From: Paracoccaceae bacterium
GTDB lineage: Bacteria > Pseudomonadota > Alphaproteobacteria > Rhodobacterales > Rhodobacteraceae
Reading direction: 5' to 3'
Assembly (NCBI GenBank): GCA_016764835.1
Contig: JAESRD010000317.1
Location: 1-5,634 of the forward strand
Length of the DNA: 5,634 nt
Shown: piece after piece, positions 1 to 5,613 of the stretch
Layout: each line of letters starts with the position of its first letter
Position numbering within the stretch: the stretch's first letter is position 1
Position numbers and translations under genes: made by a program
Notes under the pieces: generated by a model
Seen by the model: the letters and a program-made list of their open reading frames with translations, nothing else
Told to the model about the DNA's origin: nothing
Databases searched by the model: none

Positions 1-145
1 GAGCGATTTCCTCGACGCCTACAATTATGTGCGCCGCCTCAAAACACTCAGCAGCCTCACGCCTTACGAATACATCTGCAAAATCCGGACTTCTGAGCCA
101 GATCGATTCAAACTAAACCTGAGCTACCTGATGATGGGACTAAAT
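1..145 (+). mobile_element. 3' remnant of an IS481-family insertion sequence
   Basis: Only the transposase tail is present; the element enters from beyond the left edge. Recognisable IS481-type coding sequence runs to about 142-145. No right-hand terminal inverted repeat or target duplication can be pointed out beyond it, because the neighbouring gene's reading frame starts immediately. The right end therefore looks eroded, or fused to older DNA. The exact boundary is uncertain by about ten bases. Confidence 0.7.
2..145 (+). pseudogene. IS481-family transposase, C-terminal end (5' cut by window edge, 3' degenerate)
   Basis: Reading from base 2 gives a peptide with AYNYVRRLKTLSSLTPYEYI followed by CKIRTSEPDRF. 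This is the highly conserved C-terminal block of IS481-family DDE transposases, which usually end shortly after a GLN-T/I-stop sequence. Here the frame reaches MMGLN at 131-145 and then has no stop. It stays open, antisense to the next gene, as far as 502. A TAG is present at 145-147 but is out of frame by one base, so a small deletion or junction at the original stop is likely. The catalytic DDE residues lie outside the window. Family assignment is confident. Whether the rest of the transposase is intact cannot be judged, but the missing stop suggests a decayed or rearranged 3' end. Confidence 0.72.
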
Positions 146-486
146 AGCTGGGCTATCCGCCCACTCAACGACGCTATAATCGGCAATAAGCCCCGCCATG
201 CATCAGGCGTCAGCGCGGTTGCCGCCGAATATTCGTCTGCCGAGAGCACGAGAATGATCGCCCCATCGGCGTTGGGTATGGACCAGCTGCCTTGCGGCGG
301 CGGCACTGAGAACACCGAGCCCGGCCCGCCGGCCGGGACGCATATCCACTCTTCGTCGTCTATCGGGGTGCCAGTTGAGGCGTCGCTTGGTTGGGTGCCG
401 GTGGCGACCATAATGCCCTCGGCAAAGGCCGGGCTGCACTGGGCAAAGGCTAGAAAGAGGCCAAGTTTTGAAATAATGCGAAACAT
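124..486 (-). CDS. Small secreted protein of unknown function, second gene of the hydrolase/protease unit
   Basis: The protein is 120 residues. It opens with a classical Sec signal peptide: MFRIISK, a hydrophobic core LGLFLAFA at about 8-15, and a probable cleavage site after AFA at residue 22. The mature part is about 98 residues, rich in Gly, Pro, Ser and Ala, with one cysteine (C49) and a hydrophobic helical tail (about 96-118). There is no convincing lipobox before C17. I do not recognise the family. The start was chosen because AAGGAG lies 6 bases upstream of this ATG and the signal peptide begins exactly there; the frame stays open upstream to 645 but lies inside the preceding gene. The gene begins 25 bases after the stop of the 1040-residue gene, so the two are probably cotranscribed. 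The last roughly six or seven codons lie in IS481-derived sequence, so the natural C-terminus may have been replaced. A periplasmic partner or immunity role is only a hypothesis. Confidence 0.75.
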   Translation of the reverse strand: MFRIISKLGLFLAFAQCSPAFAEGIMVATGTQPSDASTGTPIDDEEWICVPAGGPGSVFSVPPPQGSWSIPNADGAIILVLSADEYSAATALTPDAWRGLLPIIASLSGRIAQLFSPIIR

Positions 487-492
487 GATGAA

Positions 493-498
493 CTCCTT
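493..498 (-). promoter_or_regulatory. Ribosome binding site AAGGAG for the small secreted protein
   Basis: The minus strand reads AAGGAG, then six bases, then the ATG at 486. This near-perfect Shine-Dalgarno site lies in the 25-base gap after the large gene's stop. It fixes the start of the small gene at the signal-peptide methionine rather than at the longer upstream in-frame possibilities. Confidence 0.8.
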
Positions 499-511
499 AT
501 AGGCAAGGATT

Positions 512-3500
512 TCAGGCGATGTTGTTGCGGAACTCAAGCCCAAGCTTCTGGGCCATTTCGGGGGCGAATGTGCCCGTGGCGAAACCAAGTTTGCTTTGTT
601 GCAATGCGCATAAAGCCAGCTTGGTTTTTGCGCCAAAGTCGCCATCTGCCGTCGCGCCGATCTGGGTTTGCATAGCGCTTACCACTTGGCCGGATGAGCC
701 GTGGCGCAGGCAGGCTATGCTTTGACCAGCAGCAATAGTGGCCGCCTCATGGCCGGTGACCAGCAACGTATCATAACGGGTGCCAAAACCTGTGCCATCA
801 AAGCCCGCGCTTTTGCGAAACCGCCGCCATGCGCCGGTGCCGGTAGAAAATGACGCGCCCTGCCCGGCCTGTTTACCCGGCACTGTCAAACAGCCAACCG
901 ACGAAAAACTGACGTTCAAAAATGCCGGGTGGATATTATCTGACGGCTTGGTCAGGTCCCAAATATCATGGGTACCATAGGCCAGGTCATTGACGCTGCG
1001 CAAAACGGTAACGGCACTGGCATCCTTTGGCATCGGGCCATTGCCCAGCCGCAATACAAACTCCACCGCGCCAGCCTTGGCACCAAAATGAGTGCCAACG
1101 CAATATTCGTAACAGCCGGTCGGCAGCAGGTTGCAGCGGACATGATTGGCACCAAAATTCTCGCGTTCATAATAGCGGTTCATACCGGTGCGACGCGGCA
1201 CGGTTGAGCCGTCGTAGAGCGAGATCAGCCCGGACTGGCTGTCATAAACGCCAATCAAACAGCGGGTGTTTTCATGGTCGGGCAGAACTGGGCGCAGTGT
1301 GACGCGGGTTTGGCGCTCTGTCATGGCGCTGCCATCGGCGATCTGACAGCCGCGCAAAGCGAGGATCAGCTTGCCATGGCTGCCCATTGGCGGGGCGAAA
1401 TGGCTGGTGGCGATCAGGTTTGCGATCAAGCCCGCATCGAGATCAAACTGGCGCGTGGCAGTTTGCTCTGGCAGATGCCACGTATCGGGGGCGTTTTGCG
1501 GCGATTTTGGCCAATAGGCATCCGCTGGCTTCAGCCGCGGTCGGGCGGCCTCGGCTTGCGCAGCACCGGGCCGCTGGCTGGGCTCATCCAGCGCTTCGGC
1601 CCAGCCCTCTTCATCGTCAATATCGACGGGCGCAGCAGCAGGGTGGGAGTCGCCCGCCGCCGCGCTTTCGATTGGACCGAATGCTTTGGGGGCTATTTCG
1701 GTCTCCAATCTCCATGTGACTTGCAGCCGCTCATCTATGCGGGCCGCATCGGCTGAACCATTGTTACGCTGGCGGCCGACATCATCCAAAATGGCGCTAA
1801 TTCTTATACCGCGATTGGCAATGTATTTGCTGGGATCATTGGGGTCAGGAATGGCCATATGGTGCAAAGCCGCCAGCTGCCACTCCTCGTTAAGCACGGG
1901 TGCGCCAGACGAGCCGGGCATGGTATCGGTAACATAATAAAGGTAGTGCTGCCGCGTGCCGACAACCATGTTTTCACGCAGAGCAACCTTTTTATAATTG
2001 CCCCCCGGATGCTGGATAATATTGACGAACTCTTTCTTCAACGCTTTGCCAGAACGCGGCAACATTTTGATATAGCCGAACTTATCCAGCGCCTCACCAG
2101 CAGTTGAGACCGGGCTGACGCTCATAATCGTGTAGTCCATTTCACGTGATGTCAGAAAGATATCGCCTGTTATCCGGAAGTGAACTGACGGCCGGATCAT
2201 GCCGTCATCATCATACTCATAGTTGAACGTCGCCACAGAGTTTTGCGCGGTTTCGCGAGCGCCAATGACGTGGTTATTGGTGATGAGCAAACCAACGCCC
2301 ACCAGAAACCCGGTGCCAAAGGACGCGCCTTCAACCGGGCCACGGGCGTGAATTCGCGCTACAGCCCGCCCCGCCGATACCCCGCGTGACAACACGTAGA
2401 ACTCGTCAAGATTACTTTCGCCGATAATCCGCTCGTAAGGATGCGGATTTGGGCTAAGGCTGTAGCGCCGCCGGGCGCTCACGCGCGCCGGGTCTTCGGG
2501 GGTATTCAATTCATCCAAAAGCGATTGTAGATCACCGTGGGCAGCGGAGACCTCGTGGCCAAAAACCGGGTCCATATGATTGCAGTCCATATGGCGCGGC
2601 GTTTGCTTGGCGGCCATTATCGCGGCGCGGGCGCTGGTTTGGATCGGCATATAGGAGGCAAATGTGGTGTTCATCGCCTCTGGCGCGCCGCCGCTAGGCA
2701 AGTGAGCCTTGAGCGCCGCCAGAATGGGCGCTGCGGCCCGGCCAAAACCGGGTGATTTTGGGTGCAGCTCATCGTGCCAACTATTGGCCGATATGCCGAC
2801 AAGACCGCGCAAGTCAAAGTAAATAACCCGTCCGTTTGACCCATCAGCGAGGCTGCGCAGCCGTGCGTTAAAATGATCAAGGATGATGCCGGTAATCTCG
2901 CGACCAAGGGCCAAGGGAATACCCTTTTGCGCCAGTGGCTGGCCCAGCCATTTGCCACCATCTTGCGGGTGAACATTGGCATAGCCATGCAAGTAAACGG
3001 TCAGGCCCGCTTTGGCGGCCAAGGCGCTGGTAATGATGGTTTGGTAATGGCCCATAACCACGCCCAAAGCAGAATTCATGGCATTGGTATTAATCAGCTC
3101 TGCGGCCGTTGCACCGGGGCGAAAGTTGCGCAGCAGTTGCGTAAACCGGCCCTCGCCCAACAGATCATTGCCACCCGCAGAAAGCATAAACACATCTGGC
3201 TGGTGCTTGGTGATCGCGCCAATATGCTCTGATGCAAGCGCCATTTTCTCAGCCGTGTCGCCGGGGGCAGCCAGCGAGAATACGGGGAAATGGCCGGTCA
3301 CATGGTCGATCAGATCATCCAGAAACACCGGATATTGGTGCCAGCTATCGCCCTCTTCAACAATCCGCAATCGACCGGGATTCTTGTTTACGGCGCTATG
3401 ATATTCGGCGTTGCGCAACATCCGCGACAGGCCGGTGACAAAGCCGATGGCTATATCGCCTTCGCGTTGGTCGGCTTCGTTTTTGACCGTTAACCGCACG

Positions 3501-3634
3501 CGGGCTGAAAAGGGGGAAGTTTGCTCATCGGCGGGCAGCTGCTCTACATTATCGGCCAGAAATGCGGCGGCCTCGGTGAGCGCGCCTTGTTCGATGAGCT
3601 GTTCAAATTGTGTCTTAAATTCCTGGTAAGTCAT
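512..3634 (-). CDS. Multidomain SGNH hydrolase / trypsin-like serine protease / L,D-transpeptidase-like / peptidoglycan-binding protein
   Basis: The protein is 1040 residues. Residues 1-85 are helical and lack a signal peptide. Residues 88-312 form an SGNH/GDSL hydrolase: EEGDSW (Ser97), a block II Gly near 125, SAGGND (Asn156) and DELHP (Asp288, His291), so the esterase or lipase-type centre looks complete. After a linker, 398-620 is a trypsin/V8-like protease: ERIIGESNLDEF entry, GTGFLVG...NNHV (His455), MDYTI (Asp500), FVNIIQHPGG, and MPGSSGAP (Ser576). Residues 640-725 are a Pro/Ala-rich acidic linker. Residues 728-970 are a conserved-looking domain with LLPTGCYEY and a DNIHPAF...SSVGC stretch (His902, Cys915). 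The latter resembles the His...SxGC motif of L,D-transpeptidases, but this assignment is tentative. Residues 972-1032 are a peptidoglycan-binding-1-like helical module. GGAGG lies 5 bases upstream of the ATG. The substrate is unknown; cell-envelope targeting is inferred from the wall-binding module. The absence of a signal peptide implies a cytoplasmic role or non-Sec export. The gene leads a unit with the small secreted protein. Confidence 0.9.
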   Translation of the reverse strand: MTYQEFKTQFEQLIEQGALTEAAAFLADNVEQLPADEQTSPFSARVRLTVKNEADQREGDIAIGFVTGLSRMLRNAEYHSAVNKNPGRLRIVEEGDSWHQYPVFLDDLIDHVTGHFPVFSLAAPGDTAEKMALASEHIGAITKHQPDVFMLSAGGNDLLGEGRFTQLLRNFRPGATAAELINTNAMNSALGVVMGHYQTIITSALAAKAGLTVYLHGYANVHPQDGGKWLGQPLAQKGIPLALGREITGIILDHFNARLRSLADGSNGRVIYFDLRGLVGISANSWHDELHPKSPGFGRAAAPILAALKAHLPSGGAPEAMNTTFASYMPIQTSARAAIMAAKQTPRHMDCNHMDPVFGHEVSAAHGDLQSLLDELNTPEDPARVSARRRYSLSPNPHPYERIIGESNLDEFYVLSRGVSAGRAVARIHARGPVEGASFGTGFLVGVGLLITNNHVIGARETAQNSVATFNYEYDDDGMIRPSVHFRITGDIFLTSREMDYTIMSVSPVSTAGEALDKFGYIKMLPRSGKALKKEFVNIIQHPGGNYKKVALRENMVVGTRQHYLYYVTDTMPGSSGAPVLNEEWQLAALHHMAIPDPNDPSKYIANRGIRISAILDDVGRQRNNGSADAARIDERLQVTWRLETEIAPKAFGPIESAAAGDSHPAAAPVDIDDEEGWAEALDEPSQRPGAAQAEAARPRLKPADAYWPKSPQNAPDTWHLPEQTATRQFDLDAGLIANLIATSHFAPPMGSHGKLILALRGCQIADGSAMTERQTRVTLRPVLPDHENTRCLIGVYDSQSGLISLYDGSTVPRRTGMNRYYERENFGANHVRCNLLPTGCYEYCVGTHFGAKAGAVEFVLRLGNGPMPKDASAVTVLRSVNDLAYGTHDIWDLTKPSDNIHPAFLNVSFSSVGCLTVPGKQAGQGASFSTGTGAWRRFRKSAGFDGTGFGTRYDTLLVTGHEAATIAAGQSIACLRHGSSGQVVSAMQTQIGATADGDFGAKTKLALCALQQSKLGFATGTFAPEMAQKLGLEFRNNIA

Positions 3635-3654
3635 AGCGGCCTCCGGGGTTTTTA

Positions 3655-3724
3655 GCCGCCGCTTATGGTCTGCATATCGCTAAAATAAAGCGGCACTAGT
3701 GGGCAGAGCCATAAGCGTGGCGGC
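3655..3724. repeat. Imperfect inverted repeat in the divergent intergenic region
   Basis: The left arm, 3655-3672, reads GCCGCCGCTTATGGTCTG. The right arm, 3704-3724, reads CAGAGCCATAAGCGTGGCGGC. These are reverse complements apart from three extra bases in the right arm, with a perfect 9-base core CGCTTATGG / CCATAAGCG. The loop is 31 bases. It lies 20-90 bases upstream of the 1040-residue gene. It could be an operator for a dimeric regulator or a leader-RNA stem; the sequence alone does not say which. Confidence 0.5.
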
Positions 3725-3735
3725 GACCATAATTG

Positions 3736-3766
3736 GCCAGCATTTGGCAAGATGCCTAGTGCTGGC
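3736..3766. repeat. Nested palindrome (two-tier hairpin) in the divergent intergenic region
   Basis: GCCAGCA at 3736-3742 pairs with TGCTGGC at 3760-3766. Inside, GGCA at 3746-3749 pairs with TGCC at 3753-3756, leaving a symmetric TTT/TAG internal loop and an AGA tip. A second short pair follows immediately: GCACC 3765-3769 with GGTGC 3779-3783. There is no T-run on either side, so it is not an obvious intrinsic terminator. Position between two divergent genes fits an operator or a regulatory RNA fold. Confidence 0.45.
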
Positions 3767-3876
3767 ACCACCCTGCTCGGTGCTGGCGTAAATTTTGCGT
3801 TAATTCGAAATGCTTTCATGTTTGCGCTGCCCGACATAGGGTCTGGCGACACTCAAAACCAAGACAGGCAAAGACC

Positions 3877-4419
3877 ATGAACCTTGATCAATTGACGGCC
3901 CGCGCGGGCAATGTTTGCGAGCTTTGCGGCGGCGTTGAAGGGTTGAGCGCTGTTGAGGTCGCGCCCCGCGCTGATGAGGCGGCTTTGTGCTGCGCCGTTT
4001 GCGCCACGGGTCTGGGCGAAGAAGCGCAGGACGGCAATCATTGGCGGTGCTTGCTGTCGTCAATGTGGTCAGAGCATCCGGCGGTTCAGGTTCTGGCTTG
4101 GCGCATGCTTTCACGTTTGAAATCAGAACCTTGGGCGGCTGAGGCACTGGAGATGCTCTACCTTGAGCCAGATGTTTTAGGCTGGGCCGAGGCCGGGGCG
4201 ATGCTTGTCATTCACCGCGATGCGAACGGCGCTGTTTTGGCGCAGGGCGACACGGTGACGCTGATCAAAGATCTGCCGGTTAAAGGCGCGGGCTTTACCG
4301 CCAAGCGCGGCACGGCGGTGCGCAGCATTAGCCTTGTGGCCGATAATGCTGGCCATATTGAGGGCCGGGTTGAGGGCCAGCGCATTGTGATTTTGACCGC
4401 GTTCGTCAAGAAACGTTAA
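3877..4419 (+). CDS. PhnA-like (YjdM-type) zinc-ribbon protein
   Basis: The protein is 180 residues. The N-terminus has a zinc-ribbon pattern: CELC (Cys14, Cys17) and, 22 residues later, CCAVC (Cys39 and Cys42, with an extra Cys38). A helical middle segment rich in Trp and Glu (about 52-110) follows. The C-terminal domain (about 121-180) carries the PhnA signature: GDTVTLIKDLPVKG, then a KRGTAVRSISLV strand and an ending in AFVKKR. E. coli YjdM, formerly PhnA, is about 110 residues; this longer form has the extra middle region. The family was named for phosphonate use, but the E. coli protein is not the phosphonoacetate hydrolase and the true role is unsettled. No phn genes are nearby. The ribosome site is weak (AGGCAA about 6 bases upstream). 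Transcribed divergently from the 1040-residue gene, it overlaps the acetyltransferase tail to tail by 14 bases. Confidence 0.88.
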   Translation: MNLDQLTARAGNVCELCGGVEGLSAVEVAPRADEAALCCAVCATGLGEEAQDGNHWRCLLSSMWSEHPAVQVLAWRMLSRLKSEPWAAEALEMLYLEPDVLGWAEAGAMLVIHRDANGAVLAQGDTVTLIKDLPVKGAGFTAKRGTAVRSISLVADNAGHIEGRVEGQRIVILTAFVKKR

Positions 4420-5086
4420 AACAGGCTGACAATCGGCGTTTTTGCTGGCCGGTCCCGTCAAAATTGGCCGGGTCTAGCCATGTTTGGTAGCCGTCTTTCA
4501 GGCGTGGCCAGTCTTTATCTGTCATGGCGAACCAAGCCGTGTCGCGGTTTTTGCCTTTGACCACCAAGTGCTGGCGAAAGACGCCCTCGGCCGTAAAGCC
4601 AAAGCGCTGGGCGGCAAGTTTTGACGGCAAATTGTCGTTGTTGCATTTCCATTCAAACCGGCGGTAGCCGAGCGTGTCAAACACGTAAGCGGCAGCGAGA
4701 TAGAGCGCCTCGGTTGCGGCGGGTTTGCGGGCGATTAGCGGGCCCCAATAGATGCTGCCCAGCTCTATTGCGCCATTTGCCTCGTCGATCCGCATGAAGG
4801 CTTGGCGACCGGCGGCTTGGCCGGTTTGCTTGTCGATCACGGCATAAAACAGCGGGTCTTTTCCGGCGGCGGCGGCTGTGGTCCAGTCTTGCATGGCGGC
4901 AAGGTTTTGCGGTGGATATTCATAGAGCCATTCAAACTTAGCGGCAATGTTGGGGATATTGGCGGCGGCGAACAGGGCCTCAGTGTGGCGGGCTGGATCT
5001 AGCCGCTCGAGGTTTGCGTATTGACCTTCGAGCAAGGGGGCGTCGGGGGTTGGGCGCGGGGTCCAATGTTGCATGTCTTCGGCCAT
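4406..5086 (-). CDS. GNAT family N-acetyltransferase, RimJ/RimL type
   Basis: The protein is 226 residues and matches the usual length and order of Acetyltransf_3 (RimJ/RimL-like, COG1670) enzymes. These transfer an acetyl group from acetyl-CoA to an amine on a protein or small molecule. Visible parts are an N-terminal strand-helix (YANLERLDPARHTEALFAA, 23-41), the central strands AGRQAFMRIDEANGAIELGSIYWG (92-115), a degenerate acetyl-CoA loop RKPAATEA (120-127), and the late motif RRFEWKCNNDNLPSKLAAQRFGFTAEG split over 142-168, which is very typical of the family. The substrate cannot be read from sequence. The upstream ATG was chosen because AAGGA lies about 8 bases before it; a second ATG four codons in has a poorer site. 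The last 14 bases overlap the end of the convergent PhnA-like gene, so the C-terminal tail of about 15 residues may be a late extension. Confidence 0.9.
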   Translation of the reverse strand: MAEDMQHWTPRPTPDAPLLEGQYANLERLDPARHTEALFAAANIPNIAAKFEWLYEYPPQNLAAMQDWTTAAAAGKDPLFYAVIDKQTGQAAGRQAFMRIDEANGAIELGSIYWGPLIARKPAATEALYLAAAYVFDTLGYRRFEWKCNNDNLPSKLAAQRFGFTAEGVFRQHLVVKGKNRDTAWFAMTDKDWPRLKDGYQTWLDPANFDGTGQQKRRLSACFNVS

Positions 5087-5134
5087 GGGGTGGTTCCTTG
5101 GGTGGGGGTCGGGTTTGAGGCTTAGTCAGCTGTT

Positions 5135-5170
5135 CGGTTTCATGGAAAGGATTAGATGAATATGAAACCG
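5135..5170. repeat. Inverted repeat spanning the stop of the small membrane-protein gene
   Basis: CGGTTTCAT at 5135-5143 and ATGAAACCG at 5162-5170 are a perfect 9-base inverted repeat around an 18-base loop. The stop codon of the minus-strand ORF (5152-5154) lies inside the loop. In the minus direction no T-tract follows, so it is a weak terminator candidate at best. It might also be an RNA end-protecting stem or an operator for the acetyltransferase gene, which begins 48 bases further on. Confidence 0.4.
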
Positions 5171-5454
5171 CCAGTCAGAATTATTGCAACGCCAATCACT
5201 ATCATTGCCAGACCGTGCAGCAAAAAAGGCACCCGAACGATTGCGTTGGAGGAAGCAAAAAACTTTGGTGTTTTGGCTTTATAGAAGCGAGAGATAGGGT
5301 TGACCTTCAAAGATTTTCTTTCGAGTTTTTCCCAGAATGAGGTGATAGAAATAGACACAAAAATGCGCCAAAGCCAACTAAACCACTTCCAAAAATGATC
5401 ACTGAAAAATTCAGCTCCATCATCCAAATTTCTTCGACATTGTTTATCCGGCAT
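5152..5454 (-). CDS. Small hypothetical membrane protein
   Basis: The protein is 100 residues with no family I recognise. A charged N-terminus (1-18) is followed by a Trp/Phe-rich hydrophobic stretch (FWKWFSWLWRIFVSI, 21-35), a basic middle segment (about 41-66), and a strong C-terminal transmembrane helix, FLLHGLAMIVIGVAIILTGG (77-96). It therefore looks like a one- or two-span inner-membrane protein with its positively charged loop on the cytoplasmic side. Base composition is visibly richer in A and T than the neighbouring genes, which suggests a recent acquisition or a fast-evolving orphan. The start is poorly supported: AGCAGG sits directly against the ATG, with a GGA about 12 bases upstream. 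The gene runs in the same direction as the acetyltransferase, 65 bases before it, and diverges from the partial gene at the right edge. The membrane segment makes a real gene more likely than a chance ORF. Confidence 0.6.
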   Translation of the reverse strand: MPDKQCRRNLDDGAEFFSDHFWKWFSWLWRIFVSISITSFWEKLERKSLKVNPISRFYKAKTPKFFASSNAIVRVPFLLHGLAMIVIGVAIILTGGFIFI

Positions 5455-5491
5455 CCTGCTCGATCCCTGTATTTTGAATACTATGGCAAAT

Positions 5492-5520
5492 TTGTCTACG
5501 AGATCGACCTAAAATATCGA
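5492..5520 (+). promoter_or_regulatory. Candidate sigma-70-type promoter for the gene at the right edge
   Basis: TTGTCT (5492-5497) and TATCGA (5515-5520) are separated by exactly 17 bases. They lie about 95 bases ahead of the next + strand start, in the 159-base divergent gap between it and the small membrane-protein gene. Both boxes deviate from consensus, so this is only a plausible candidate. The same AT-rich stretch probably also serves the minus-strand gene. Confidence 0.25.
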
Positions 5521-5603
5521 ATGTTCCTCCGCCGCATCACCCATTGAGGCCAAACCCCTGTCCTGCTACAGCTATGCCCAATCAAATTTGACCGCATTTT
5601 ACC

Positions 5604-5607
5604 GGAG
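5604..5607 (+). promoter_or_regulatory. Ribosome binding site GGAG for the gene at the right edge
   Basis: GGAG is followed by six bases and then ATG at 5614. The spacing is ideal and supports the partial ORF that leaves the window as a real gene start. Confidence 0.6.
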
Positions 5608-5613
5608 CCCATA

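Noticed and set aside
29..502. 157-codon + strand ORF beginning in the transposase tail
   Set aside because: Only its first 39 or so codons resemble transposase. The rest is antisense to the signal-peptide protein, is low-complexity in character and has no homology I recognise.
487..645. N-terminal extension of the small secreted protein to a start at 645
   Set aside because: The extension lies inside the large gene in another frame, and the AAGGAG site and signal peptide both fix the start at 486.
1274..1756. 160-codon + strand ORF antisense to the large protein
   Set aside because: It is a shadow of the GC-rich linker and C-terminal domain coding sequence. It has no ribosome site and no recognisable protein features.
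2873..3232. 119-codon + strand ORF opposite the SGNH domain
   Set aside because: The minus frame contains conserved catalytic blocks, so this opposite-strand frame is incidental.
3652..3852. 66-codon minus ORF filling the divergent intergenic gap
   Set aside because: There is no ribosome site, no recognisable fold, and the stretch is occupied by inverted repeats, which fits regulatory DNA better.
3800..4147. 115-codon minus ORF opposite the PhnA-like gene
   Set aside because: It is a shadow frame; the + strand has the zinc-ribbon cysteines and the PhnA signature.
4358..4378. Direct repeat of TTGAGGGCC with a 12-base period in the PhnA-like gene
   Set aside because: It simply encodes IEGR-VEGQ within the conserved C-terminal domain and has only two units.
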